Position numbers and translations under genes: made by a program | NCBI RefSeq assembly: GCF_000006445.2 | Contig: NC_006047.2 | Coordinates: forward strand, 434,001 to 498,000 | Reading direction: 5' to 3' | DNA length: 64,000 bases | Origin: Debaryomyces hansenii CBS767 | Taxonomy: Eukaryota; Ascomycota; Pichiomycetes; Serinales; Debaryomycetaceae | The notes under the pieces: model-generated | Told to the model about the DNA's origin: nothing | Databases searched by the model: none | What the model saw: only the letters and a program-made list of their open reading frames with translations | Part shown: one piece after another, positions 17,679 to 26,026 of the stretch | How positions within the stretch are numbered: position 1 is the first letter of the stretch | Layout of the letters: the number at the start of each line of letters is the position of its first letter

Positions 17679-19145
17679 ATGTCAGGAGGTGGTTTTAAGA
17701 TCTTCAAATGGGCCGTTGTCACAGTAGCAATTGCTTTCAATATTCTAGTCTATTTTTATCCTGATATTCTAAATGATTTACAGCAGTGCAAATGGCATGA
17801 GTTTTCAGATTCTGGGAGATTGAAGAGTAAACTAGACTTTATCAATGGTTTGGATCAATCGATAAGTGATAAGATATTGTTGAATTTACCATTCTTGCAA
17901 GATATTAAAATGCTGAATACTAAATCGCCTTATGATTTACATAATGACGTTAAAGACATTCATCTTTTGGCATTTGGCGATCCACAAATCAATGGAAACT
18001 GGGCTCTGACGAAGTATATTAAGAGATTAGATAACTATGGAAATGATTACTATTTGGGCCATATCTATACTACTATGAAAGAAAGATTAAGTCCTAGCCA
18101 TGTTGCGGTAATGGGTGACCATTTTTCGTCCCAGTGGATATACGATTCTGAATTTTACAATAGAACATACCGATACGTTGAGCGAATATTTACAAGGCCA
18201 ATTGAATACAAACAGAATGTTCTTGACGTACACGAAAGGCATGAGGATTATGACTGGCAAAAATGGTTAAGCGAAGAAGTAAAGTTGGACCCGTTGGTAA
18301 GATTCAACTCTAGGGTTTACAACGATGTCTATGACTGGTATAATTTAGACAAAAAGTATCCAAATTTTGAGAATCCTCTTTTCATTAATTTAACTGGTAA
18401 TCATGATATAGGATATAGTGGAGATGCAACGTGGCAGCATTTGGCTAGATTCCACCTTTTATTTGGTCAAAATAATTATGTCATTAATTATAACAAGGGA
18501 ACCCCTGAAGAATGGAGAATAATTGTATTGGATTCATTAACTTTAGAAGGACCTGCGTTACAGGAAGAGTTTTTAAATTACACTTGGTCATTTGTGAATA
18601 ATATTGAGAAATATGAAAATAAGGACTTCAAGGGATCAACGATTTTGTTTACTCATATTCCGTTCTACAAAAGGGAAGGTTTATGCAAAGATGGCCCTGA
18701 ACACAAGTACTACGTAAATAACACACAAGAACCTTACAAGAACGGCAAGCTAAGATCTCAAAATCATTTATCCTATGATTCGACTCAAAAAATCATGAAT
18801 ATTATGTTCCCTAAAGATTCTAAGAATGGAATAATATTAACGGGGCATGACCACTACGGATGCAACAGCTGGTATAATTTATTAAGTGATACTTGGGAAG
18901 CTTCTGAATCTGTGAAACCCACAGGAGAAAGATTCGCTGTTAGAGAAATCGTAGTGGAATCAATGATGGGAGATTTTGATGGTCAAACAGGTATACTTAC
19001 AGGACATTTTGATAAATTTAAACAAACATGGTTGTTCGAATTCACCTACTGTTCATTCTTAGTTCAACACTACTGGTGGTCATCTAAGATTTTAACAGTT
19101 GTAGCCGTATTCCTTCTATCTACCGGGTTTTTATTTAAATGGTAA
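17679..19145 (+). CDS. TED1: Ted1, ER phosphoesterase that remodels GPI anchors
   Basis: A 488-residue Cdc1/Ted1/PGAP5 metallophosphoesterase. Ted1 removes ethanolamine phosphate from the second mannose of GPI anchors so that GPI proteins can leave the ER. An N-terminal membrane segment (residues about 10-28) puts the enzyme in the lumen. The metal-binding blocks are all present in order: GDPQING, GDHFSSQ, GNHDIGY, FTHIPFY and TGHDHYG. A second hydrophobic segment closes the protein (about 464-486). Ted1 is favoured over Cdc1 on length and on the block NDYYLGHIYTTM. The frame contains at least one CTG (NWA-CTG-TKYIK), where Ser would fit well. Confidence 0.9.
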   Translation: MSGGGFKIFKWAVVTVAIAFNILVYFYPDILNDLQQCKWHEFSDSGRLKSKLDFINGLDQSISDKILLNLPFLQDIKMLNTKSPYDLHNDVKDIHLLAFGDPQINGNWALTKYIKRLDNYGNDYYLGHIYTTMKERLSPSHVAVMGDHFSSQWIYDSEFYNRTYRYVERIFTRPIEYKQNVLDVHERHEDYDWQKWLSEEVKLDPLVRFNSRVYNDVYDWYNLDKKYPNFENPLFINLTGNHDIGYSGDATWQHLARFHLLFGQNNYVINYNKGTPEEWRIIVLDSLTLEGPALQEEFLNYTWSFVNNIEKYENKDFKGSTILFTHIPFYKREGLCKDGPEHKYYVNNTQEPYKNGKLRSQNHLSYDSTQKIMNIMFPKDSKNGIILTGHDHYGCNSWYNLLSDTWEASESVKPTGERFAVREIVVESMMGDFDGQTGILTGHFDKFKQTWLFEFTYCSFLVQHYWWSSKILTVVAVFLLSTGFLFKW

Positions 19146-19205
19146 GACGATATAGCATAAATTCATTTAAATACTAATATATCATATATAACTATTCACG
19201 AACTC

Positions 19206-19955
19206 TTAATCGGCCTTTAATTCATCTTCCAAGCCCTTACTTGTAGCTGGTTGAGCTTCTTCGTTCGAAGTCAATGCGTCTTTTGATTCCGAATCTTTCG
19301 ACTCTAATCCGTTGGGTTCTGCGCCTTTCGATTCTGAGTCCTCTGGCTTTGGATCGCTTGATTCTTGTTGATCCTCGGAGGAAGTTCCAATGAAGGATTC
19401 TATGTCAGTCTTAGCACTATCGAAACTTTCTTCAGGACTGATAGCGATTTTCTTGACTTTTAAAAGGCCATCAACGAAAATCCAATGGGACCTCTTAACA
19501 CCAGTAGGTTCCTTCTTAGCTCCTAAGATTTCAATCAATTCTCTAGATGGATCTGACAATAAAGGATACTGCAAGCCTTGCTTGGTGACAAAATTCTTCT
19601 GGGCACTTGGCTGGTCGGCTGATAATCCATAAACCTTAGCATTCGATTTCTGTAAAAAGCCAAAATTCTTTTGGAAGCCGCAAACTTGTCTGGTGCATCC
19701 CGGAGTAGATGCCTTTGGATAAGCAAAAATAATAACGTATTTATTAGCTTCAGCCTCCTTTAACAAGTCAATTTCATTCTCTTCTTCGTCTAATAATTTC
19801 ATATCTGGAATTTTATCGCCCACTTGCAATTCTTTAACTGAGCTAGTTTGAGCCTTCTTAGCTGGTGGCTCAATCTGTGTCTCAATTTGGGTCTCCTTTG
19901 TTGGGGATGATGTTGGCTTGGAAGCAACTCTAGCAGAACGACGTAATTCGGGCAT
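19206..19955 (-). CDS. DOT5: Nuclear thiol peroxidase Dot5 (BCP/PrxQ type)
   Basis: A 249-residue one-domain peroxiredoxin. The N-terminus is basic (MPELRRSARVASKP), fitting a nuclear location. The core has VGDKIPDMKLLDEE, then IIFAYPKASTPGCTRQVCGF with the peroxidatic Cys in TPGCT and a second Cys five residues later as in PrxQ enzymes. It then has YGLSADQPSAQKNF and YPLLSDPSRELIEILGA. It reduces alkyl hydroperoxides using thioredoxin. The last 60 residues are an acidic Ser/Glu/Asp tail with repeated ESKD-like units, longer than in yeast Dot5 (215 residues). The frame extends to a TTG at 20000, but ATG 19955 starts the conserved part. Confidence 0.9.
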   Translation of the reverse strand: MPELRRSARVASKPTSSPTKETQIETQIEPPAKKAQTSSVKELQVGDKIPDMKLLDEEENEIDLLKEAEANKYVIIFAYPKASTPGCTRQVCGFQKNFGFLQKSNAKVYGLSADQPSAQKNFVTKQGLQYPLLSDPSRELIEILGAKKEPTGVKRSHWIFVDGLLKVKKIAISPEESFDSAKTDIESFIGTSSEDQQESSDPKPEDSESKGAEPNGLESKDSESKDALTSNEEAQPATSKGLEDELKAD

Positions 19956-20926
19956 TATTTTTATATTTATATGGTAATAATTGTAATTAAAATTAATCAA
20001 TTGGTAAAATCAAATAAATTTCAATTTTTGGCCTTCGATAATTGATTCGATATATATATCGGTGTCAGTGCGCCATAGTACAACAAGCAATTTTACCATG
20101 TCTACTCCCGTAAAATACACTCCGATTCGTACTTCAACTGCTATACAACTATTACTCCTACAGACTACATCTATATCTCTATTCTATCGGAAATCTTGTT
20201 GTATCAATTTTTTCAATTTATAAATATCCGGAATGATTTGTGTCCGTAGTAGCAATTATTGTACTAGCTTGCTTTCTCTCTCTTTCCATTACCCCTTTTT
20301 CTTTTACGCAACGATGAGAACTGATTTGACTCGCTAAATCAGCCTAAATATGATCAACGATGATACTACATGGTCGGACTTATAAATAAGGTACGGAAGA
20401 CGCTCTAAAAGCCGTGTATATGTTATTTATGAATTGTGGTTCGATGAATACGAGACGAAAAATTATAAGAGTTAGAGTATATATTGACCGTTCTGTATTT
20501 TCATCTACTTAACATGCTGCTCGACTAATGTAGTCAACCATTCTCTATATTTATTTCTAGTCAGTAGAAGCAACTATGATAATGGCTGTGAAAATCCTCT
20601 TTGACAGTTGGTGTGCGTGTTATTACCGAATGGTGGGGGAGGTTCCATGATGATTTTATAATAGTGCCTAAGTAGTTTAAGCAGTGCCAAAAACAACAGC
20701 AGGAAAAGAAATGATAGGAATTCCCTACTGTAATACAGTGAAGTTTATATAAAGCAGTGAATATATCGATTAATCAGAGAATTATTTATTTTAAATTTAA
20801 AATGGTGGTTGTAAAAAGGACCTCGTTTTTACAACCATCTGCAAACTATTTAAGGGCATGTAGTTTCCTGCTTCAATTAAGTACATTCCTCAAGACAAAC
20901 TATTATATATTCAGATTATATTTGAT
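19956..20926. other. 0.97-kb intergenic region between divergent genes
   Basis: Promoter region for DOT5 and for the unknown gene at 20927. It has CT-rich stretches near 20275-20305 and no coding frame I would support. I found no RNA gene. Confidence 0.5.
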
Positions 20927-21847
20927 ATGTCTTGTAATAGCTATTTATCCAATTTGAATACTTTATCTCAAGTAGCAGCCACCATTCAGACAGACATGGG
21001 TAGTGATAACGATCATTTTGAAGATATTTTTGCGGCAACATCTCAAGATATCAAGAACCCGTCACTTTTAAGCAGCCCGATTTCGTCCCCCTTGGAGGAT
21101 GAAGAATGCTTTACCGAAAAGAATACAAGGTTAATTAACTCGGACGAAAGTCTTGACCTTGTTAATAGTCTCTTGTGCTTGAAACACAGGAGTTACAGTT
21201 ACGGACCTGGGTTGGACTGCAAAAATGTATCAGTTCCTCGCTCGCTAAATGGAGATAAATGCCTCGTCAAGGCAGCCAAACTACTCAGTAAAACACGTTC
21301 GCTGAAAAAGAGTAACCCTCGTTTTCAGATTAAAAGGAGACAAGGCCAAGGTCGACCTTACACTAACTCCCTTAAGGCTAGATTCTACATGCATGACTCA
21401 ATCGAGGAGCTATACTGCTATTTAAACAACATTCTGGCGTTCACATTCCACGAGCCTTCTTCATTCAAACTGAAAGACTATCTATGTACAAGAATTTCTC
21501 CCAGACTGCCTCACTTCAAAATGATATTCTTTAATAACCTACCTCCGACAACAAATCTATATGAAAAATTGTGCGAGGCATTTAAAATTGCAAATTTTAA
21601 ATTTGTCAAGATCAACAGAAACATTGAAGGTAAGGTAGTCAATATTGAAAGTGTTTGTAACACGGATAGTATAATTACTGCGGAGTGGATAAAGCAGAAC
21701 GTATGCCGTCCAAGATACAAATCAAATATGAAAATTTATTTGATTAGATCTAATCAACCCATGAAAGAATGCATATACAAAGATAAGAAAGTGTTTGAAC
21801 TCGATATCGAGAATGTGTATAACAGTGTGGTTAAGATTATTGAGTAG
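20927..21847 (+). CDS. Unrecognised 306-residue protein
   Basis: The frame runs from ATG 20927 with no internal interruptions. The first 70 residues are acidic and Ser-rich, probably disordered. A basic region follows (KTRSLKKSNPRFQIKRRQGQ). Residues about 150-306 look like a folded domain of mixed strands and helices: SLKARFYMHDSIEELYCYLN, then FKLKDYLCTRISPRLPHFKM, then EKLCEAFKIANFKFVKINRN, with a conserved-looking SIITAEWIKQNV near the end. There is no signal peptide or membrane segment. I do not recognise a family, and the AEWIKQNV piece alone is too little to call a BRCT domain. Met 24 (TDMGSD) is an alternative start. Confidence 0.65.
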   Translation: MSCNSYLSNLNTLSQVAATIQTDMGSDNDHFEDIFAATSQDIKNPSLLSSPISSPLEDEECFTEKNTRLINSDESLDLVNSLLCLKHRSYSYGPGLDCKNVSVPRSLNGDKCLVKAAKLLSKTRSLKKSNPRFQIKRRQGQGRPYTNSLKARFYMHDSIEELYCYLNNILAFTFHEPSSFKLKDYLCTRISPRLPHFKMIFFNNLPPTTNLYEKLCEAFKIANFKFVKINRNIEGKVVNIESVCNTDSIITAEWIKQNVCRPRYKSNMKIYLIRSNQPMKECIYKDKKVFELDIENVYNSVVKIIE

Positions 21848-21887
21848 AATACCCGTCTATAATATGTATAATAAAGCATTTTATTAT

Positions 21888-21949
21888 TAGTTTGTGTGTG
21901 AATCTGGATTATATATCATAGTTTGTGTGTGAATCTGGATTATACATGA
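21888..21949. repeat. 31-bp tandem duplication (two copies)
   Basis: Two head-to-tail 31-bp copies beginning TAGTTTGTGTGTGAATCTGG differ at one base. They lie between two unrecognised genes, 40 bp after the first stop and 107 bp before the second start. Confidence 0.9.
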
Positions 21950-22055
21950 CCACCTGGAGTAAAAAATTTCGTTATCAAAATAATGCGGCAGTAACATCTT
22001 ACATATATAAAAGCGCAAAAAACTTCATTCTAATGTTCGAAGATCTTTAACCACC

Positions 22056-23648
22056 ATGAAAATCTTTAAACGGAGACGATTCACGATTTCGGCGCCAGAT
22101 TCAGCCAGTAGTTTAGATAGCAGAGGTGAAGAACGGAGGTTCAGCTTACCATATACGAATAATGAAATATTATATTTTCCTGATCATAATCCTAATAGCA
22201 TTACTAATGAGTTAGCCAACCAGGAAATCTCTACACAAACTTCCATTAGCGAGTCAATAGCTTTATCTGAGAGTGATACTTTATTGTACGATAAAAAACA
22301 ACAATTAGAGTTGCAAGAAACGTATAATGATAATTTTACATTATATCTACCCTTTTTATTGAGGCAGTTGAGAAATGCAAGAGATGAGTTTGTTGACGCG
22401 GCAGATCATGATATCGATAGTGATGACCAGAAAACTATGATAGACGAAAATAATATAAGTCCTTGTCTAATCTTGAATAAAGAAGCATGCAATTTTAATT
22501 TGAAGCGAAGGTTTATCATAGTTCAAGAGCTTTTGAAGCATAATACTTATTTATTCGCAAGTGAAGAGTCGTTCCAGTTATTCAAGCATTTGCGTCTGAA
22601 TAAGAAAAAGGAATCAAAAAACCTGAGGATTGTATATGATGCGAATGGAAGTATTAGAAGACTATCTGCTAGTAAAGGGAGTAAAAGAGGAAATGATATA
22701 CATAACGACGAATTAGTTGACAATAGAACACACATAATACCATTGGAATATAAAGTAAAGGGTCTAGGTCTCCCTATATTCAAAATTAATACCCCATATT
22801 TATCATCATTTAGGAAAAATTCCCCGTTCTTGGTCTTCAAGAAATATAGAGAAATTCCTTTGAAGCCGAGCTTGCAAGACTGTCCAAGTAACGAAAATTC
22901 AGATAGCCTGACAAACTACGAAGCATACGTCTTCTGTTCTGTTTATGTAAAACACTTCTACGATGTCAGGCGATATATTTTAAACTTTAGTCCAGTAGGC
23001 AAGAAACCATTCCGTATAATAATGTTCCAGCACAATTTCAAGCCGTTTGCGGATTTTAACTACCAAAATACAAGATTCAGAGTTGTTGGTACTTCGCTAT
23101 CGTGTGTCTATGTAACAAATTATAGCCCCATCATGAAACTAATGATTATCGATAATGATAAACCATCGTTATGTGACGATATTATAAATAAAAAGACAGG
23201 GTTTGAAATTCCGTCAATAATTAAACATAAAAAGAAGCATCCAAATAATAACTCATCAGACAACACAGGCAACGATTTAAATGACGACATGATTTTCAGT
23301 AATCCATATCCTGATCCTACAGGCCCACTATTAGCCGATTCTGCATCTTTCAAAAGATTAACTAGCAAGCGTGCATTTATGTCCAGATCAATGCCACCTT
23401 TTGGTCTTTTTAAAGACTCCATGTTGTATGGTAATGACTCGATTAATTTTATTCCCAAGAAGTTTTCAGATACAGGTAAAATCGAAATATACCAGGATAA
23501 TTCAAATTGTACCGAAGATGCAAATAGTACTTTATCAATCGACTTAGATAGCTTAGTGATAAACTGTATTTTATTAACATTGAGAGAATCTAATATTAGA
23601 AACTCTGTCAAGACTACTCTTCCACAGGCTATTACTTTTCAAGATTGA
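22056..23648 (+). CDS. Unrecognised 530-residue protein
   Basis: The start is ATG 22056. The N-terminus is very basic (MKIFKRRRFTIS) and then Ser/Glu-rich. The middle third holds a region of alternating hydrophobic strands: HIIPLEYKVKGLGLPIFKIN, then SPFLVFKKYREIPLKP, YEAYVFCSVYVKHFYDVRRY, FRIIMFQHNFKPF and TRFRVVGTSLSCVYVTNYSP. This would suit a beta-rich domain. A motif SMPPFGLFKDSMLY follows a disordered Asn/Asp linker. No membrane segment is seen. I do not recognise a family; the RVVGTSL pattern is faintly tubby-like, but I would not assign that. It follows the previous unknown gene on the same strand. Confidence 0.65.
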   Translation: MKIFKRRRFTISAPDSASSLDSRGEERRFSLPYTNNEILYFPDHNPNSITNELANQEISTQTSISESIALSESDTLLYDKKQQLELQETYNDNFTLYLPFLLRQLRNARDEFVDAADHDIDSDDQKTMIDENNISPCLILNKEACNFNLKRRFIIVQELLKHNTYLFASEESFQLFKHLRLNKKKESKNLRIVYDANGSIRRLSASKGSKRGNDIHNDELVDNRTHIIPLEYKVKGLGLPIFKINTPYLSSFRKNSPFLVFKKYREIPLKPSLQDCPSNENSDSLTNYEAYVFCSVYVKHFYDVRRYILNFSPVGKKPFRIIMFQHNFKPFADFNYQNTRFRVVGTSLSCVYVTNYSPIMKLMIIDNDKPSLCDDIINKKTGFEIPSIIKHKKKHPNNNSSDNTGNDLNDDMIFSNPYPDPTGPLLADSASFKRLTSKRAFMSRSMPPFGLFKDSMLYGNDSINFIPKKFSDTGKIEIYQDNSNCTEDANSTLSIDLDSLVINCILLTLRESNIRNSVKTTLPQAITFQD

Positions 23649-24026
23649 TGATTCTGCGTATTATGCGGCAGACTTTCAATATGCACAGAACTTATATTTA
23701 TTAAACAATAATATCAATATGTTATACAAACATAACATATGCGTTAATCACAAGCCGACAGTGAAATTATAGAGTGCTTTGACGTTTAATCGAAAAATAA
23801 TAATTCTTTTCGAATAGGGGGTAGTTGAAAGAACCACCCAAGTAAATGAACTAAGAATACCTTATTTTATGCCATATTCTCATTAAAACTATATCAACCG
23901 CATTTATAAATCAATAAAATTAAGTACCTTTATTAGAATAGTACAGGTTCGTTTACATGGATAAGGGAAATCGCAAACGAATGTATTATTATACTATATA
24001 CTTTATGAATAGAGAACTTATTATAT
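23649..24026. other. 378-bp intergenic region between convergent genes
   Basis: Shared 3' region. No gene, tRNA or repeat recognised. Confidence 0.5.
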
Positions 24027-25404
24027 TCATTGAGGTGATTTGGACGTTTCTTGTGTATCGGTTTCTTGCCTTGTTGGAGATCTTGGCTTTTCCTGTCTGA
24101 CTGGAGACCTTGACCTTTCTTTTCTAACAGGCGACCTTGACCTTTCTTTTCTAACAGGCGACCTTGACCTTTCTTTTCTCACTGGAGATCTAGATGATGG
24201 CCTTGGATGGCTGTTCTCTTCGTATGGGGTATCATTACTACGCTCTGCATGATTATCGTCGGTGTCAGCCAATCTATTATCGTATGTTGACTCTCTCAAT
24301 TGACCATCACGGCTATATCTATAGTCACGATCACTGTATTCATGGTTTTGGTAGTCACTATCACTATAGTTCCGATAACCATTATCACGGTCATAATAAC
24401 CTCCTCTACCACCGCGATAACTACCTCTTGAGCCACTATAGTAACCACCTCTATAACTACCGCCGTAGCTACCACCGTAGCCGTAGTCGCTACTGTAGCC
24501 ACCATAATCATTATAGCCCCCTCTACCACCTCTATAACCACCACTTGGGGCGTAGCCGTATCCACCACTTGGGGCGTAGCCGTATCCACCTCTTGGGGCG
24601 TAGCCGTATCCACCACTTGCGGTGTAGCCGTATCCACCTCTTGGGGCGTAACTGTATCCGCCCCTTGGAGCGTAACCGTATCCGCCCCTTGGAGCGTAGC
24701 CATATCCGCCTCTGCCTCTGAACCCACCTCTTCTTGCAGAATACGGATCAGATCTGGCCAATTGAACAACTAACCCATCTTTCAGCGAGTACGGTAACTG
24801 TTTACCATTTAGTTCTAAGGCCTTTTCGCAATCTTCAGCATTTTTGTATTCCACAAACGCATATTTTTCTCCGTCATCAGTTCTTGGTGGAGGTATATCT
24901 AATCTTACTAAATCGCCATATCTGGATGTCAGTGTTATTCTCTCTTTGTAGGATTCTTGATTATTATTCTCGGGGGAGCTAGGAGGATATTCAGGAAATG
25001 TAAAACAGGAAATAGGAGATTGAATCAGGGAATGAATAATCAGGAAAATAGGGATACTTCAGGGAAAGATAATTCAGGAATTGATTCAGGGAAGGAATAA
25101 TCAGGGAAATAGGAAAATAAAGGATAACTGAGTCTCAATCAACGAGTCTCAATCAATACTAGCAAAATTAATATAGGATTCTTGCAAATCCAAATTGCAC
25201 CGATCAGCAGTATCCATAGGCATAGATTTCCATATTACATGCCATTTGCATCATTTGCACGGATCTGCCAATCTGCTTTTCAGAGAATGAAAATAATAAA
25301 AAAGATCAACCATTCTTTCATACGTACTTTTCAAAATCGGGTGCTAAATCAGCAGCCTTCGACTCCTTCGAAAACCCTGTCACATATAATGTATCCAGCG
25401 GCAT
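24027..25404 (-). CDS. SR-like RNA-binding protein with RRM, RGG/GYGYAP and RS repeats (two exons)
   Basis: Two exons, 25328-25404 and 24027-24921, give 323 residues. Exon 1 starts ATG CCG CTG and encodes the first RRM strand and helix (DTLYVTGFSKESKAADLAPD). Exon 2 resumes in phase with KYGDLVRLDIPPP and the RNP1-like KYAFVEYKNAEDCEKAL. Together they make one complete RRM (residues about 4-72), which neither exon has alone. A long RGG/Gly-Tyr domain with seven GYGYAP-type repeats follows, then RS repeats (RSPVRKERS) to the C-terminus. This resembles the C. albicans SR-like protein Slr1 and the Npl3/Srp class, which act in mRNA packaging, export and splicing. The orthology is tentative. Codon 3 is CTG, so probably Ser. 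Confidence 0.82.
24106..24186 (-). repeat. 27-bp coding tandem repeat (RS domain)
   Basis: Three 27-bp units encode RSPVRKERS-type nonapeptides at the C-terminus of the SR-like protein. Two are identical, the third diverges at its end. Confidence 0.9.
24541..24708 (-). repeat. 24-bp coding tandem repeat (Gly-Tyr domain)
   Basis: Seven 24-bp units encode octapeptides of the form GGYGYAPR/S. The first two units are identical and the others carry one to four changes, so copy number is likely to vary between strains. Confidence 0.9.
24922..25327 (-). other. Intron of the SR-like gene, 406 nt
   Basis: The donor is GTACGT at 25327-25322, after GAAAA. The acceptor is CCAG ending at 24922, with a branch-like CACTGAC just before it. 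Splicing joins the two halves of an RRM in frame. The intron carries about eight TTCC(C)TGA-type motifs on the sense strand (24996-25115) and a direct repeat around 25130-25156. Retention gives a stop (TGA) four codons into the intron reading. Confidence 0.85.
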
Positions 25405-26026
25405 CTCCTTTGTTTTCGTTCTCTATATGCTAATTACACAAGTCTCATCTAGTGTTCCTCTATTCCCATAGAAGGCCAATCGAAATCAAAATGTCGTGTC
25501 GTAACCCATTTTTCATTCCTAGTCTATATGCACACCTAGAATTATATGGTCCACTGGTGTATGGCAGTTCTGGTGTACAACCAAATTCTGAAAAACAGCG
25601 TATCTATATCTCATTACTATCTCCTGTCTTTTTGTGTCACCTTTCTCTTTTTCCCCCTTTACTTTTGACGTTCCCAACAAAATATCCGAACCCAACAATT
25701 CGATGGGGTAGTCCTGCATATTTTTTACTCGAATACTTTAGGAGAAATCAATATTATATGTAGTACCTTTTAGTTGGCGGCTGCGTATGTGACGACCTGT
25801 ATACAATGGCCCAAGCTCTGGCAGAATTTTACTCACTTGTAAGCAAATGTGTATACGTTTATTAAAATGTGTCTTTTTTCATAAGATAGCAGGGGAAATT
25901 AATTGAAAATTGGACTTTTAGTAGATTAAGAATACATACTAGAAAGCTTATAACGGGAAATTAATAGTTCAAGTCTAAAGTGGATTTAAAACGCATTTAG
26001 AAATTAGCCGCCCAGGAACTTCCGAA
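25405..26026. other. 622-bp divergent promoter region
   Basis: Between the SR-like gene and the SPT23/MGA2 gene. It has pyrimidine-rich stretches near 25640-25675. The open frame at 25452-25763 is not supported as a gene. Nothing else recognised. Confidence 0.45.

Noticed and set aside
24541..24708. Regular repeats that might suggest a CRISPR-like array
   Set aside because: Contiguous 24-bp units in phase with a protein, with no spacers; the organism is a eukaryote.
24194..24721. His/Tyr-rich frame opposite the SR-like gene
   Set aside because: Shadow of the Gly-Tyr and RGG repeats; the minus-strand frame has the RRM and RS domain.
24027..24854. The SR-like gene as a single-exon frame starting at 24854
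   Set aside because: That start is a GTG in the middle of an RRM. A separate upstream exon with ATG and the first RRM strand splices in phase.
25452..25763. 103-residue frame upstream of SPT23
   Set aside because: Non-ATG start and low-complexity hydrophobic composition; lies in a divergent promoter.
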